Below are positions 44,230-52,888 of a stretch of DNA of 58,529 bases, one piece after another. The notes under the pieces are model-generated. The model was not told where the DNA came from. It saw nothing but the letters and a program-made list of their open reading frames with translations, and searched no databases. A program made the position numbers and the translations under genes. Source of the DNA: Nitrososphaerota archaeon (GTDB lineage Archaea > Thermoproteota > Nitrososphaeria > Conexivisphaerales > Conexivisphaeraceae); NCBI GenBank assembly GCA_015522695.1, contig WALT01000001.1, forward strand, positions 1 to 58,529, read 5' to 3'. Positions within the stretch are counted from its first letter, which is position 1, and every line of letters begins with the position of its first letter.

Positions 44230-44463
44230 TTAAATATGTCCTGTTTTTATTGCCCAATCGGTCAATACTTTAGCGGCCAAAACGAATCCAGCCAGCACAA
44301 CGATCGATATTACGAGTGCATAGATAGCTGAGGTCACCTTATCCGCCTTCTCGGAGAAGTACCAATACGATGTCAATAATGCTGCACCCGATCCCCCAGC
44401 TATCATGAGGGCCAACAGGGCGATGTAAATCTGGACCTTTATCTGGCTTCTACGCCTTCCCAT
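44230..44463 (-). CDS. Small membrane protein with two transmembrane helices
   Basis: The 77-residue protein has a basic N-terminus (MGRRRSQIKVQ), a first helix (IYIALLALMIAGGSGAALLT), a short polar loop (YWYFSEKADK) and a second helix (AIYALVISIVVLAGFVLAAK). I do not recognise it. It is convergent with atpK and divergent from tatA. Positive-inside topology puts both ends in the cytoplasm. Confidence 0.5.
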   Translation of the reverse strand: MGRRRSQIKVQIYIALLALMIAGGSGAALLTSYWYFSEKADKVTSAIYALVISIVVLAGFVLAAKVLTDWAIKTGHI

Positions 44464-44554
44464 TACGATCGTTCAGCGGGGAGGTGTATATTACGGTACC
44501 TGTACACATTTCGTCCTTCCACTTTTCAGAAACATTAATTAGTTCGTTACGCCG

Positions 44555-44851
44555 ATGAAAGCCGGAATGTCACCACTGTACATTGAGGGCGTTGAATGGA
44601 TAATCGTCATCGCGCTCATAGTGGTTCTCCTGATATGGGGCCCTGAGAAGATACCTAAGCTCGCCCGTTCCTTTGGACAGGCTAAAAGGGAATTCGAGAA
44701 AGCATCTAAGGAGGCTGAAGCCACGGTCGAGGAGATCGCGAAGACGTCGTCTGATCCCGTGCTCGAGCTCGCTCACCAGTTGGGGATAGAGACTAAAGGT
44801 ATGACAAAAGAGGAGATATTGGCTGAGATAAGAAAGGTCACGAAGAAATAA
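44555..44851 (+). CDS. tatA: Sec-independent protein translocase TatA
   Basis: The 98-residue protein has an N-terminal membrane helix (EWIIVIALIVVLLIWGPEKI) followed by an amphipathic helix LARSFGQAKREFEKASKEAE and a charged tail. The FGP-like hinge appears as WGPEKIPKLAR. It oligomerises to form the passage for folded Tat substrates. It lies directly before tatC on the same strand, about 50 bases away. ATG 44567 is an alternative start four codons later. Confidence 0.88.
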   Translation: MKAGMSPLYIEGVEWIIVIALIVVLLIWGPEKIPKLARSFGQAKREFEKASKEAEATVEEIAKTSSDPVLELAHQLGIETKGMTKEEILAEIRKVTKK

Positions 44852-44904
44852 ACGATATGAATGATTTTACGAAGGATCTACCGTAAAACGGTGCTGGATA
44901 TTCG

Positions 44905-45807
44905 ATGAGTGAGGATGAAGATGAGAGAAAATCCGAGGATAGGAAAGCGACGGTATGGGAACATTTACTTGAACTTTCTCGACGCTTAAGGGCGATCCTA
45001 TACTCGATATTCTTGATAACAGTCGCGTTCATGGTGATACCTGGGGATCCCAGCGTCTTTCTGAACCCATCCCTTCTGCTGACATCATATAAACCCCTCG
45101 TGGTCGAGGTCCTCGATGTCATAAGGGCTCAAATCCTGCCCGGTAACGTCGTGTTGATAGGTGGTGAACTGACATCGGGCATAGAGCTCTATCTGATAAT
45201 CTCCGTGTTCTTCGGCGTCATCTTCAGCACACCTGTGATTGCATACGAGATTTATAAATACATAGATCCAGCGTTATATCCTCATGAGAAGGGAATGATC
45301 TATCCCTTCACAATATCGTTCATAGGGCTCTTCGTAGGTGGAGCGCTCTTCGGCTATTTCTTCCTGGTCAAGATAATGATAGAGGCACTCGTGCCCTTCA
45401 TATATTGGGTCGGTGCACAGCCGATAATCTACGTGATGGACTTCTATCAATTGGTGTTGATAACCGTGACTCTGACGGGTTTATCCTTCACGTTCCCGGC
45501 CGTTTATGTGCTGCTCGTTCGAGCTGGCTTTACGAACACGGCATCGCTTACACGCAACAGGCGCTATATCTATGTGATATTGTTCATAATAACGGCTTTG
45601 ATAACGCCAGACGGCGGCCCGATCGCCGACGTAATACTTTTCGTTCCGATAGTGGTGATGATGGAGATCGCAATATTCATAGCCAGACGATACGAGAGGG
45701 AAAGGCTTGAGGAGGAGATGAAGAACTGGCCTACATGTCCTTATTGTGGTGCTAAAATCCCGCCGGATGAGGTATTTTGTCCAAAATGTGGGCGTAGTTT
45801 GCAATAG
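44905..45807 (+). CDS. tatC: TatC with a fused C-terminal zinc ribbon
   Basis: The 300-residue protein begins with WEHLLELSRRLRAILYSIFL, the conserved TatC N-terminus that binds twin-arginine signals. Six helices follow, with FSTPVIAYEIYKYIDPALYP and FALPVY-like GLSFTFPAVYVLLVRAGFTN. After the last helix and a charged linker (RRYERERLEEEMKNWPT) comes a complete zinc ribbon: C278, C281, C292, C295 (CPYCGAK and FCPKCGRS). TatC is usually about 250 residues without such a domain. The ribbon lies on the cytoplasmic side, where signal peptides or cofactor-loaded substrates would be met. Confidence 0.9.
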   Translation: MSEDEDERKSEDRKATVWEHLLELSRRLRAILYSIFLITVAFMVIPGDPSVFLNPSLLLTSYKPLVVEVLDVIRAQILPGNVVLIGGELTSGIELYLIISVFFGVIFSTPVIAYEIYKYIDPALYPHEKGMIYPFTISFIGLFVGGALFGYFFLVKIMIEALVPFIYWVGAQPIIYVMDFYQLVLITVTLTGLSFTFPAVYVLLVRAGFTNTASLTRNRRYIYVILFIITALITPDGGPIADVILFVPIVVMMEIAIFIARRYERERLEEEMKNWPTCPYCGAKIPPDEVFCPKCGRSLQ

Positions 45808-45847
45808 CTAACAGTGTAGTAGGTGCGAATGGGCCCTCTCATTTGAG

Positions 45848-46918
45848 CTAAAACGGCTTTACGGCGATCAAGACATGTCGTAGCCTGGGTGCAATCCCCG
45901 TCAGTTTTCTACCCCTCTTGGACAGGAAAAATATCGACAGGGAAATGACGTCGGCGATACATTTCAGGCTACTCATGTTACACGTTCCCTCCTGTTTATT
46001 GGAGACGAACCTGTAAGCTCTCCTGAATATCGAGAAGCGGCGCTCCATGACATCGACGTATGTGTTTAACGACGCATCGAGATAATCTCCTCCTGACATC
46101 GCATCAGCCAGTATGCGTGCGGACTCCAAACTGGGCAAGATACCCTCGCCCAATATTGGAAAGACGGTCCCGGCGGCCTCGCCCACAGCTACTATCGGCC
46201 GACCTTCGTCGGCGATCAATGGCCTGAGTAGGCCAGGGGGCTTGATCCTCAACGACCTTCCTCCCCTCCACAATATCGATGTAGGGCGATGTTTGTCGAG
46301 GAAATCCCTTAGAAAGGTCAGGTGCCTGCTGAAGGCATCCCCGGCGCCGACGAAAAATCTTCCTCCTCCGAGGGGGAAGTACCACAGATAGCCAGCATAT
46401 CTCGAGAAGGGCTTCACGTAGAAGTCCTCGAAGGGCGGTTCCCCATATTCGACCAACAGCTGATATGTTGGCAACATTCTATCGCCTGATGTGGGCTTGC
46501 CGATTATGCCCCTAGAAACCCCGGTGGCATCTACGATTACGTCGATGCCATTGTTCAGCGCTTCCATCCTCGATATCCTATGGGAGTACTCGACCTCAAA
46601 TTTTCTTGCAACATCCAGGATAAGCCTAGGTTTATCTATCGTGACCAGGTTCTCCACTGGAACTTCGTACACGATTCCCCCTAACTCTACCAGAAGAACC
46701 CTCGCCTCAGCTAGGACATAGCTATCGCTGTGAAGGTCGATCTCCCTGAGATATCCATCGAGCATGTCCTTGTTGGTGGCCCAGGCGCAAATAGAGATAT
46801 ATGATTCCTTGCTTTGCCCCTCGTACCCCTTGACGTTTATCGTTCCAACTCCTGATAAGAGCGCGCCGAGATATGAGCCCGCGGTTCCCACACCTATTAT
46901 GCCAACATTTAACGTCAT
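45848..46918 (-). CDS. FAD-dependent oxidoreductase of the geranylgeranyl reductase family
   Basis: The 356-residue protein starts with the dinucleotide-binding LNVGIIGVGTAGSYLGALLS, where the usual GAGPAGS is GVGTAGS. It has YLWYFPLGGGRFFVGAGDAF in the middle and the FAD motif GRPIVAVGEAAGTVFPILGE. Members reduce the geranylgeranyl chains of archaeal ether lipids or menaquinone side chains. Its place between tat and complex I genes suggests membrane lipid or quinone maturation. The precise substrate is not determinable. Confidence 0.78.
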   Translation of the reverse strand: MTLNVGIIGVGTAGSYLGALLSGVGTINVKGYEGQSKESYISICAWATNKDMLDGYLREIDLHSDSYVLAEARVLLVELGGIVYEVPVENLVTIDKPRLILDVARKFEVEYSHRISRMEALNNGIDVIVDATGVSRGIIGKPTSGDRMLPTYQLLVEYGEPPFEDFYVKPFSRYAGYLWYFPLGGGRFFVGAGDAFSRHLTFLRDFLDKHRPTSILWRGGRSLRIKPPGLLRPLIADEGRPIVAVGEAAGTVFPILGEGILPSLESARILADAMSGGDYLDASLNTYVDVMERRFSIFRRAYRFVSNKQEGTCNMSSLKCIADVISLSIFFLSKRGRKLTGIAPRLRHVLIAVKPF

Positions 46919-47015
46919 CGGGCCGCCATTTGAAATCGATACATGATCCGTTTAAATGATATTACTGGATCGGAAAAACCTTAAGGGACTCCTCCCCGGG
47001 TCTGCTGGATGTGGC

Positions 47016-47384
47016 TTGCCGCTCAGTCAGCCCTTGTTGTCACTGATCGCGTATCTGTTGCTGGCCATCGAGGGTGGTATAGTCTCCATCCTTATACCTC
47101 TCTTGATAGCGCCTAGGATAAGAGGTCTTTTCAAGGAGGACAGGTTCGAGTGTGGTCAGACACCACCTCCTTATGGGAGGCGCAGGCTTGCGATGCAATA
47201 CTATCCGTTTCTCTTGGTCTTCCTCGTCTTCGATGCGGCTAGTTTCATCCTGTTCATGTGGGTTTATGTGAGCAGGGTTTACCCGATCTACTCGTTCCTG
47301 ATCTTCTCCACGCTCTTGTTCCTCCTACTTCCCCCCGTACTGCTCGTCAGGAAGTTGGCGGAGGATATAAGGCAGTGGTGGTAG
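47016..47384 (+). CDS. nuoA: NADH/F420H2-type quinone oxidoreductase subunit A
   Basis: The 122-residue protein (from TTG 47016) has three membrane helices, with the conserved RFECGQTPPPYGRRRLAMQY loop between helices 1 and 2 and FLLVFLVFDAASFILFMWVY in helix 2. The frame is open back to ATG 46956, but a TATA-like CGTTTAAAT at about 46948-46956 implies transcription starting near 46978, so the later TTG is preferred. Subunit A closes the quinone channel with H and J. The next gene starts 2 bases after its stop. Confidence 0.85.
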   Translation: MPLSQPLLSLIAYLLLAIEGGIVSILIPLLIAPRIRGLFKEDRFECGQTPPPYGRRRLAMQYYPFLLVFLVFDAASFILFMWVYVSRVYPIYSFLIFSTLLFLLLPPVLLVRKLAEDIRQWW

Positions 47385-47386
47385 GG

Positions 47387-48490
47387 ATGGATGCTCAAAC
47401 GAAGGACGTCAGGGATTCCGTCTCGTTTTGGCTGATAATATCGCTGGTTGTGATATTGATCATAGGCTGGGTGGTTGAGGGCGATGTGCTCATAGATTTT
47501 CTGGTGGACCTAGTCAGCGGTCCCCAGGTCCTGACGAACCCCCTCTTCCTATCCATAGTATTTCCTGGCCTGCTTTACGTGTCGATAGTGGCGGCTGTGG
47601 CGATATATGTTGAGAGGAAGATAGCGGCGAAGATACAGATAAGGATAGGCCCACAGTACGCAGGTAGGGTAGAGGGTATACTTCAAGTCGTGGCGGATGG
47701 AATAAAGATGGCAGCGAAGGAGTTCGTGATACCCAGGACGGTCGACGTCACCTTCTTCGTGGCGGCACCGATCCTCTCACTTACGGTCGGCATGTTATCG
47801 ATAACCGTCGTGCCATTTAGCCCTACGACCGTGATATTTCCCTTCCCCGTAAATCTGTTGCTGTTCTTCGCCATAGTGAGCTTCTTTCCGTTAACTGCAC
47901 TGCTTGCCGGGTGGGCCAGCAATAACAAGTTCTCGCTCATCGGTGCCGCTAGGGCGCTTTTCCAACAGGCCTCCTATGAGATCCCGATGTTGATATCGGC
48001 TTTGGCCCCTGCGCTGCTTGCCGGTTCCCTCAGGATAGAGGATATAGTGATGGCACAGAAGGACATGCCATTTCTATTTCCAGCGATACTCTCGGCCATA
48101 ATATTCCTGGCAGCTGCATTGGCCGAGACGGAGAAACATCCATTCGAAATTCCAGAGGCCGACAGCGAGATAGTGGCTGGATGGATGACGGAATATTCGA
48201 GCATGCCCTACACGCTCTTCATGCTCGCCGTTTACGTCAAGATGATATCGCTCTCCACACTATTCACGGATCTGTTCCTCTCCGGATGGCTGGGTCCAAT
48301 ATCGTTACCGCCAGAGGCCTGGACCGTCGTGAAGAGCTGGATAGTGTTGTTGATATTCTTAACCGTCAGGGCGTTGTTCCCGAGGATCAGAATCGATCAG
48401 ATGTTGAAGATGGGTTGGGGTTCCATGCTACTCCTATCGGTCGCAGGGCTGTTCTTGGCCATAGCGCTTGGGATGGTGGTTGGTCTATGA
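47387..48490 (+). CDS. nuoH: Complex I subunit H (quinone chamber)
   Basis: The 367-residue protein has eight membrane helices. Diagnostic segments: VAIYVERKIAAKIQIRIGPQ, YAGRVEGILQVVADGIKMAA, and the loop ETEKHPFEIPEADSEIVAGW with its line of acidic residues leading protons from the quinone site to the membrane arm. The ATG at 47387 is preferred: it follows the nuoA stop by 2 bases and matches the family N-terminus. It overlaps nuoJ by 4 bases (ATGA). Confidence 0.93.
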   Translation: MDAQTKDVRDSVSFWLIISLVVILIIGWVVEGDVLIDFLVDLVSGPQVLTNPLFLSIVFPGLLYVSIVAAVAIYVERKIAAKIQIRIGPQYAGRVEGILQVVADGIKMAAKEFVIPRTVDVTFFVAAPILSLTVGMLSITVVPFSPTTVIFPFPVNLLLFFAIVSFFPLTALLAGWASNNKFSLIGAARALFQQASYEIPMLISALAPALLAGSLRIEDIVMAQKDMPFLFPAILSAIIFLAAALAETEKHPFEIPEADSEIVAGWMTEYSSMPYTLFMLAVYVKMISLSTLFTDLFLSGWLGPISLPPEAWTVVKSWIVLLIFLTVRALFPRIRIDQMLKMGWGSMLLLSVAGLFLAIALGMVVGL

Positions 48491-48978
48491 TATTTCCTCC
48501 CGGTCCTCTGGATCCGATCATCATCTTCCTGGCGACCCTATCCGTGATGTCGGCGATCATCGCCCTGGAGTCTAGACAGATAGTCTACGGTGCGGTCTCG
48601 CTCATCGTCATGTTCCTGGGGATTTCAGCGATATTCCTCTACCTTGGAGGTCTATATCTGGGCGTCGTCCAGTTGGGCGTTTATGTCGGGGCAATCGGTG
48701 TTCTGATACTGTTCGCCGTCATCTTGGTCGGGGAGAGCAGGACGCCGGAGCCGAACGTGAACAGGATTATAGGTGCGACGGCTGCAATGATAGTCCTGGG
48801 TTCACTCCTCGTGGGGTTCACAGCCTTACAGATGCTGCCAGCACCCCATCATGTCGGGGCGCAGGAGCTCTCACGTATCGCCTCGAGGCTCATGAGGGAT
48901 TATGGCCTCGTGATAGTAGCCCTGGGCTCCCTCCTCGCCTCGACGGCCTTCGGTTCGGTGATGATAACGAGGAGATGA
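48487..48978 (+). CDS. nuoJ: Complex I subunit J
   Basis: The 163-residue protein has five membrane helices. The conserved helix 3, YLGGLYLGVVQLGVYVGAIG followed by VLILFAVILVGES, matches the (A/G)xxQxxVYVGAI(A/M)VLFLF signature of subunit J; its pi-bulge links quinone chemistry to proton transfer. The start ATG at 48487 overlaps the nuoH stop (ATGA). A longer reading from 48181 is unlikely, because its N-terminus is simply nuoH in another frame. Confidence 0.9.
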   Translation: MIFPPGPLDPIIIFLATLSVMSAIIALESRQIVYGAVSLIVMFLGISAIFLYLGGLYLGVVQLGVYVGAIGVLILFAVILVGESRTPEPNVNRIIGATAAMIVLGSLLVGFTALQMLPAPHHVGAQELSRIASRLMRDYGLVIVALGSLLASTAFGSVMITRR

Positions 48979-49295
48979 TGGTGATGGAGCTCAACCTGAT
49001 AATGGTATCCACACTCTCGATGATCCTGTTCGTCATCGGCGTTTACGGCCTGGTATCGAAGAGGAACTTGCTGCGTCTGATATTTTCGATCGAGATCATG
49101 ATAAACGCGGCCACGCTCAACTTTGTGGCGTTCGCCGCATATCTGGGCTCGAGCATGTCGGTGGCACAGATAGCAGGTGTGATCATAATAGCGTTGGCGG
49201 CCGCTGAGGCGGCAGCTGGACTGTCGTTGATACTCGAAGCGCACAGGCTACGTAAGGACGTCGTGGTCGATCAGCTGAGGGAGATGAAGGGGTGA
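48975..49295 (+). CDS. nuoK: Complex I subunit K
   Basis: The 106-residue, three-helix protein has the two conserved membrane Glu residues of this MrpC-like family: E40 in FSIEIMINAATLNFVAFAAY and E78 in IIIALAAAEAAAGLSLILEA. They carry protons laterally between the quinone module and the antiporter subunits. The ATG at 48975 overlaps the nuoJ stop; ATG 48984 is an alternative. The next gene, the first M-type subunit, begins 6 bases after its stop. Confidence 0.9.
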   Translation: MMVMELNLIMVSTLSMILFVIGVYGLVSKRNLLRLIFSIEIMINAATLNFVAFAAYLGSSMSVAQIAGVIIIALAAAEAAAGLSLILEAHRLRKDVVVDQLREMKG

Positions 49296-49301
49296 GCACA
49301 T

Positions 49302-50789
49302 TTGTTCCTGTTGGCCTCCGTGTTCATCCCGATAATAATCGCATTGGTCCTATTCGCGACTGGGACCAAAGACAAGGCCTTGGCCTCCTGGGGTGGAACG
49401 GGAGCAGCCCTAGCGTCGTTCGCGCTCCTGCTGGCATCTAGCATCTTCAGCGGGATCCTGTCCTACGGCAAAAGGATATCCTTGGAGGAGTATGGATGGT
49501 GGCCCTTGGGCCGAGCTGGGTTCGTGTTAGATGGCCTCACGCTGCCGTTCGCGTTGACGATATCGCTCCTGTCACTGGCGGTCTCCGTCTACTCATTGAG
49601 GTATATGGAGCACAGATTTGAAGAGATGGGGGTTAATTCCTGGGGCCTGTATTACGGCCTCTTGCTCTTCTATTACGCCGGCATGCTGGGTGCCGTCCTC
49701 TCCACGAACATAATAGAATTCTACATATTCTTCGAGGTAATGCTCATACCTTCCTACCTTCTCATAGCCGAGTATGGATATGGAGACAGGCAGCGAATAG
49801 CGCTCATGTATTTCATCTGGACACATGTCGGTGCTCTTGTGATGCTCGCCGGATTGCTTTACGTTGCCCTCTCCTCAGGCAGCTTCCATTATTCCGACCT
49901 GCTCTCCCTGGTGGCCGGTATGTCTCCGACTGCACAATTCTTCGCTGCGTTGGCGATAACGTTGGGCTTCCTCGTCAAGATGGCCGCCTTCGGGCTCCAC
50001 GTGTGGCTGCCCTATGCACATGCTGAGGCGCCAACGCCTGTGAGCGCGCTGTTATCGCCCGCGATGATAGGTATAGGCGGCTTCGGCATCATAAGATACG
50101 TGGAGGAGCTCCTACCACGTGGCTTTTCGCCCATAGCGTTCTGGCTCGCCCTTTGGGCCACGATCACCATGATCTACGCCGGGATAGTGGCACTGGCACA
50201 GGACGACATCAAGAGGCTCTTGGCCTATTCCAGCATCAGCCAAATGGGGTACATGATGATGGGCATCTCCTCGAATACCGCGATGGGCATAGCCGGATCG
50301 GTCTACCTCTACATAAGCCATGGTCTCAGCAAGGCCATCCTGTTCATGATAGCGGGCATCCTGATAATGCAATTCCATGGATTGAGGAGCATTCCAGCGT
50401 TCGGCGGCCTGGCCAAAAGGATGCCCCTGACCGCAACCCTGGCCCTCCTAGGATTCCTGGGCATAATGGGCGTCCCACCGACAGTGGGCTTCATATCAGA
50501 ATTCCTGGTATTCCTAGGTGCCTATACCTCGGCGCTCTCCGGTGGCATAGTTGGTGGGCTCGTGCTCGCAGGGGTGGCGCTGATCGCCACTTTATTGACG
50601 TGGGCATATGCACTGACGACGGTTAAGCGTCTATTCTTTGGACGATATAAAGAGGTCCACGGTGAAGCGCATGACCCTGGTGCAACAGTTCTGCTCCCGA
50701 TGTTCGCCTTGGCCTTCGTATCGTTACTTCTCGGCGTCTATCCGTTCTTGATCGATAGATTTCTTGAATGGTTGGGGATGGGATTATGA
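49302..50789 (+). CDS. nuoM: Complex I antiporter-like subunit M, first copy
   Basis: The 495-residue protein has about 14 helices. It carries Glu145 in EFYIFFEVMLIPSYLL and Lys226 in LGFLVKMAAFGLHVWLPYAH, followed by AEAPTPVSALLSPAMIG and LLAYSSISQMGYMMMGIS, and ends its second half with GFISEFLVFLGAY. The Glu in the last motif is typical of M subunits, where L and N have Lys. The start is TTG at 49302. A second M-type gene lies downstream of nuoL, so this complex has four antiporter-like channels instead of three. Confidence 0.9.
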   Translation: MFLLASVFIPIIIALVLFATGTKDKALASWGGTGAALASFALLLASSIFSGILSYGKRISLEEYGWWPLGRAGFVLDGLTLPFALTISLLSLAVSVYSLRYMEHRFEEMGVNSWGLYYGLLLFYYAGMLGAVLSTNIIEFYIFFEVMLIPSYLLIAEYGYGDRQRIALMYFIWTHVGALVMLAGLLYVALSSGSFHYSDLLSLVAGMSPTAQFFAALAITLGFLVKMAAFGLHVWLPYAHAEAPTPVSALLSPAMIGIGGFGIIRYVEELLPRGFSPIAFWLALWATITMIYAGIVALAQDDIKRLLAYSSISQMGYMMMGISSNTAMGIAGSVYLYISHGLSKAILFMIAGILIMQFHGLRSIPAFGGLAKRMPLTATLALLGFLGIMGVPPTVGFISEFLVFLGAYTSALSGGIVGGLVLAGVALIATLLTWAYALTTVKRLFFGRYKEVHGEAHDPGATVLLPMFALAFVSLLLGVYPFLIDRFLEWLGMGL

Positions 50790-52888
50790 TCGTCAGCACA
50801 ACCGGGCTGGCTTGGATACCGTGGGCCGTTTGGAGTCTGCCCGTGATAGGTGGGCTGCTCGCCCCGATCCTGGCCAAGATGGGGGACCGCATTAGAGATT
50901 GGGGCTCGGTGACGTTCGCCCTGATATCGGCGCTCCTGGCGACCTCGATGCTGTCATGGGCCCTGAGCGGGCAGACCGTCCACGATCAGGTAGGATGGTT
51001 CATGGGGCTCAAGGCAGGCGTCCTAGCGGACCCGCTGGCGGTACTCGTCTCAAACGTCGTCGCGTGGGTCAGCTTCTTCATAATGGTGTATAGCGTCGGC
51101 TATATGCATGGCGATCCTGGAATAGTCAGGTACTGGTTCTTCATGAACTTCTTCATCGGGAACATGCAATTGATAGTGCTATCCGATAACCTGTTCCAGC
51201 TGTTCTTCGGCTGGGAGGGCGTCGGATTATGCAGCTATGCCCTGATAGGTCACTGGTACACGGATGAGGAGGATAAATGGGTCGGCAGCCCTGATCACTA
51301 TGTGTGGGGACTTCCCCAGGCGTACTCCCCTAGCCATGCCGGGATGAAGGCGTTCATCATGACGAGGGCCGGGGACGTCGCCATGCTCGCGGGCATTTTC
51401 TTGATATTCGTCTATGCCAGAACTCTAACCTTCACTGATCTATCATCGAATATAACGTGGGCTAGGGCGATGCACAGCTCTGGACTGTTGCTGCCAGCCT
51501 TCTTGCTACTCCTCGGCGGGGCGATAGGAAAGTCGGCCCAATTCCCGCTCCACGAGTGGCTGCCGGATGCCATGGCTGGCCCGACGTCGGTCTCGGCGCT
51601 AATACATGCCGCCACCATGGTCAAGGCTGGAGTCTTCCTCATCGCAAGGCTGGCACCGATAGCTGCCGCCCTGTCGCTTCTGTTCCCCGAGCTTGAGGTC
51701 TTCTTCCTGACGGTGGCCGCCATAGGGGGCTTCACGGCGTTCCTAGCGGCAAGCCAGGCCCTCGTGTCCGTGGAGTTGAAGAAGGTTCTCGCCTATTCCA
51801 CAGTCTCGCAGATAGGATATATGTTTCTGGCGCTGGGGGCATCAGGTCTGTGGGCCCTGGGCGGTGGCATCACCGGCGCGATGTTCCATCTGCTCTCACA
51901 CGCCATGTTCAAGGCCGGATTGTTCCTCGTAGCGGGCTTCATCATACACGCGGTGGAGAGCCGGTTCATGACGGACATGGGAGGTCTAAGGAAGCACATG
52001 CCACAGTCGTTCCTCATGTTCTTGATACTCGCATTATCCCTAGCTGGTCTTCCGCCCCTGAGTGGTTTCTGGAGCAAGGATCTGATAATATCCGTATCGC
52101 TCGGCCCGGGAGGAGTCCTGGGCTTGATCCTAATGTTCAGTGGGGTCATAACAGCCCTCCTGACTGCGGCCTATAGCCTCAGGATGGTGGGCCTAACGTT
52201 CCTAGGTAAACCCAGTAGGAACGTCGAGCATCTGGAGGAGGAACATGTGCTGCGGGAGGCGCCGTTGACTATCAGGGTGCCCTATTGGGCGCTCGCCTTA
52301 GGCACGATAGCGGTAGGGCTTGCAGGTCCATTGATGGAGAACTCCATCGCCGCCTTCACCGAGGGCTATATCCATTTCTTGGGTGTTGGGGCGAATATCC
52401 TCGAGGTATCGCCCTCATGGTTGCCTCTGACATCCTCACTGAGCGCTGTCATAATAGGCCTGCTCGTAGCATATCCGTTCTACGCGAGCTTCTCTAGGAC
52501 CACACTTCCCTTCTCGAGGGGGATTTCGGGAGCTCTACAGCGGTTCCTCTGGAACCGCTGGTTCGTGAATGCCCTCTACTACAAGATATTCGTCATCCCA
52601 TGGCCCACGATAATCCGTTTAACCGATAAGTACGTCGAGAAGATGGTCTTCGACAATATAAACACGGTCATGTATCTCGCTGCTACAGGAATATCGAGGA
52701 TGGGGATATCCTTCGATACACGTGGAGTGGACGGCGTTGTGAACGCCGTCCCTGAGGGCGGCTCTAGCTCCTCAAATGTGGTGAGGAAGGCGAACACGGG
52801 CTCAGCTCGAACGTACATATACTCGATAGTGATCGGTCTATTATCGCTGGTCGTGCTCGTGACGGCGATATATCTGTGGGTGATCTAG
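50786..52888 (+). CDS. nuoL: Complex I antiporter-like subunit L
   Basis: The 700-residue protein has Glu144 in FFGWEGVGLCSYALIGHWY (the HWY ending is L-specific), LGGAIGKSAQFPLHEWLPDA followed by MAGPTSVSALIHAATMVKAG, and Lys431 in FWSKDLIISVSLG. The C-terminal part beyond about residue 560 should include the long lateral helix that runs along the neighbouring subunits (RFLWNRWFVNALYYKIFV) and a final anchor helix. At 700 residues it is longer than the roughly 610 of E. coli NuoL, which may matter if four antiporters must be spanned. ATG 50786 overlaps the stop of the preceding gene (ATGA). Confidence 0.92.
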   Translation: MIVSTTGLAWIPWAVWSLPVIGGLLAPILAKMGDRIRDWGSVTFALISALLATSMLSWALSGQTVHDQVGWFMGLKAGVLADPLAVLVSNVVAWVSFFIMVYSVGYMHGDPGIVRYWFFMNFFIGNMQLIVLSDNLFQLFFGWEGVGLCSYALIGHWYTDEEDKWVGSPDHYVWGLPQAYSPSHAGMKAFIMTRAGDVAMLAGIFLIFVYARTLTFTDLSSNITWARAMHSSGLLLPAFLLLLGGAIGKSAQFPLHEWLPDAMAGPTSVSALIHAATMVKAGVFLIARLAPIAAALSLLFPELEVFFLTVAAIGGFTAFLAASQALVSVELKKVLAYSTVSQIGYMFLALGASGLWALGGGITGAMFHLLSHAMFKAGLFLVAGFIIHAVESRFMTDMGGLRKHMPQSFLMFLILALSLAGLPPLSGFWSKDLIISVSLGPGGVLGLILMFSGVITALLTAAYSLRMVGLTFLGKPSRNVEHLEEEHVLREAPLTIRVPYWALALGTIAVGLAGPLMENSIAAFTEGYIHFLGVGANILEVSPSWLPLTSSLSAVIIGLLVAYPFYASFSRTTLPFSRGISGALQRFLWNRWFVNALYYKIFVIPWPTIIRLTDKYVEKMVFDNINTVMYLAATGISRMGISFDTRGVDGVVNAVPEGGSSSSNVVRKANTGSARTYIYSIVIGLLSLVVLVTAIYLWVI

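Noticed and set aside
47258-47386. N-terminal extension of subunit H beginning in nuoA
   Set aside because: It translates nuoA out of frame; ATG 47387 lies 2 bases after the nuoA stop and matches the family.
48181-48486. N-terminal extension of subunit J beginning in nuoH
   Set aside because: The extra residues are nuoH read in another frame; the ATG at 48487 overlapping the nuoH stop gives the proper J length.
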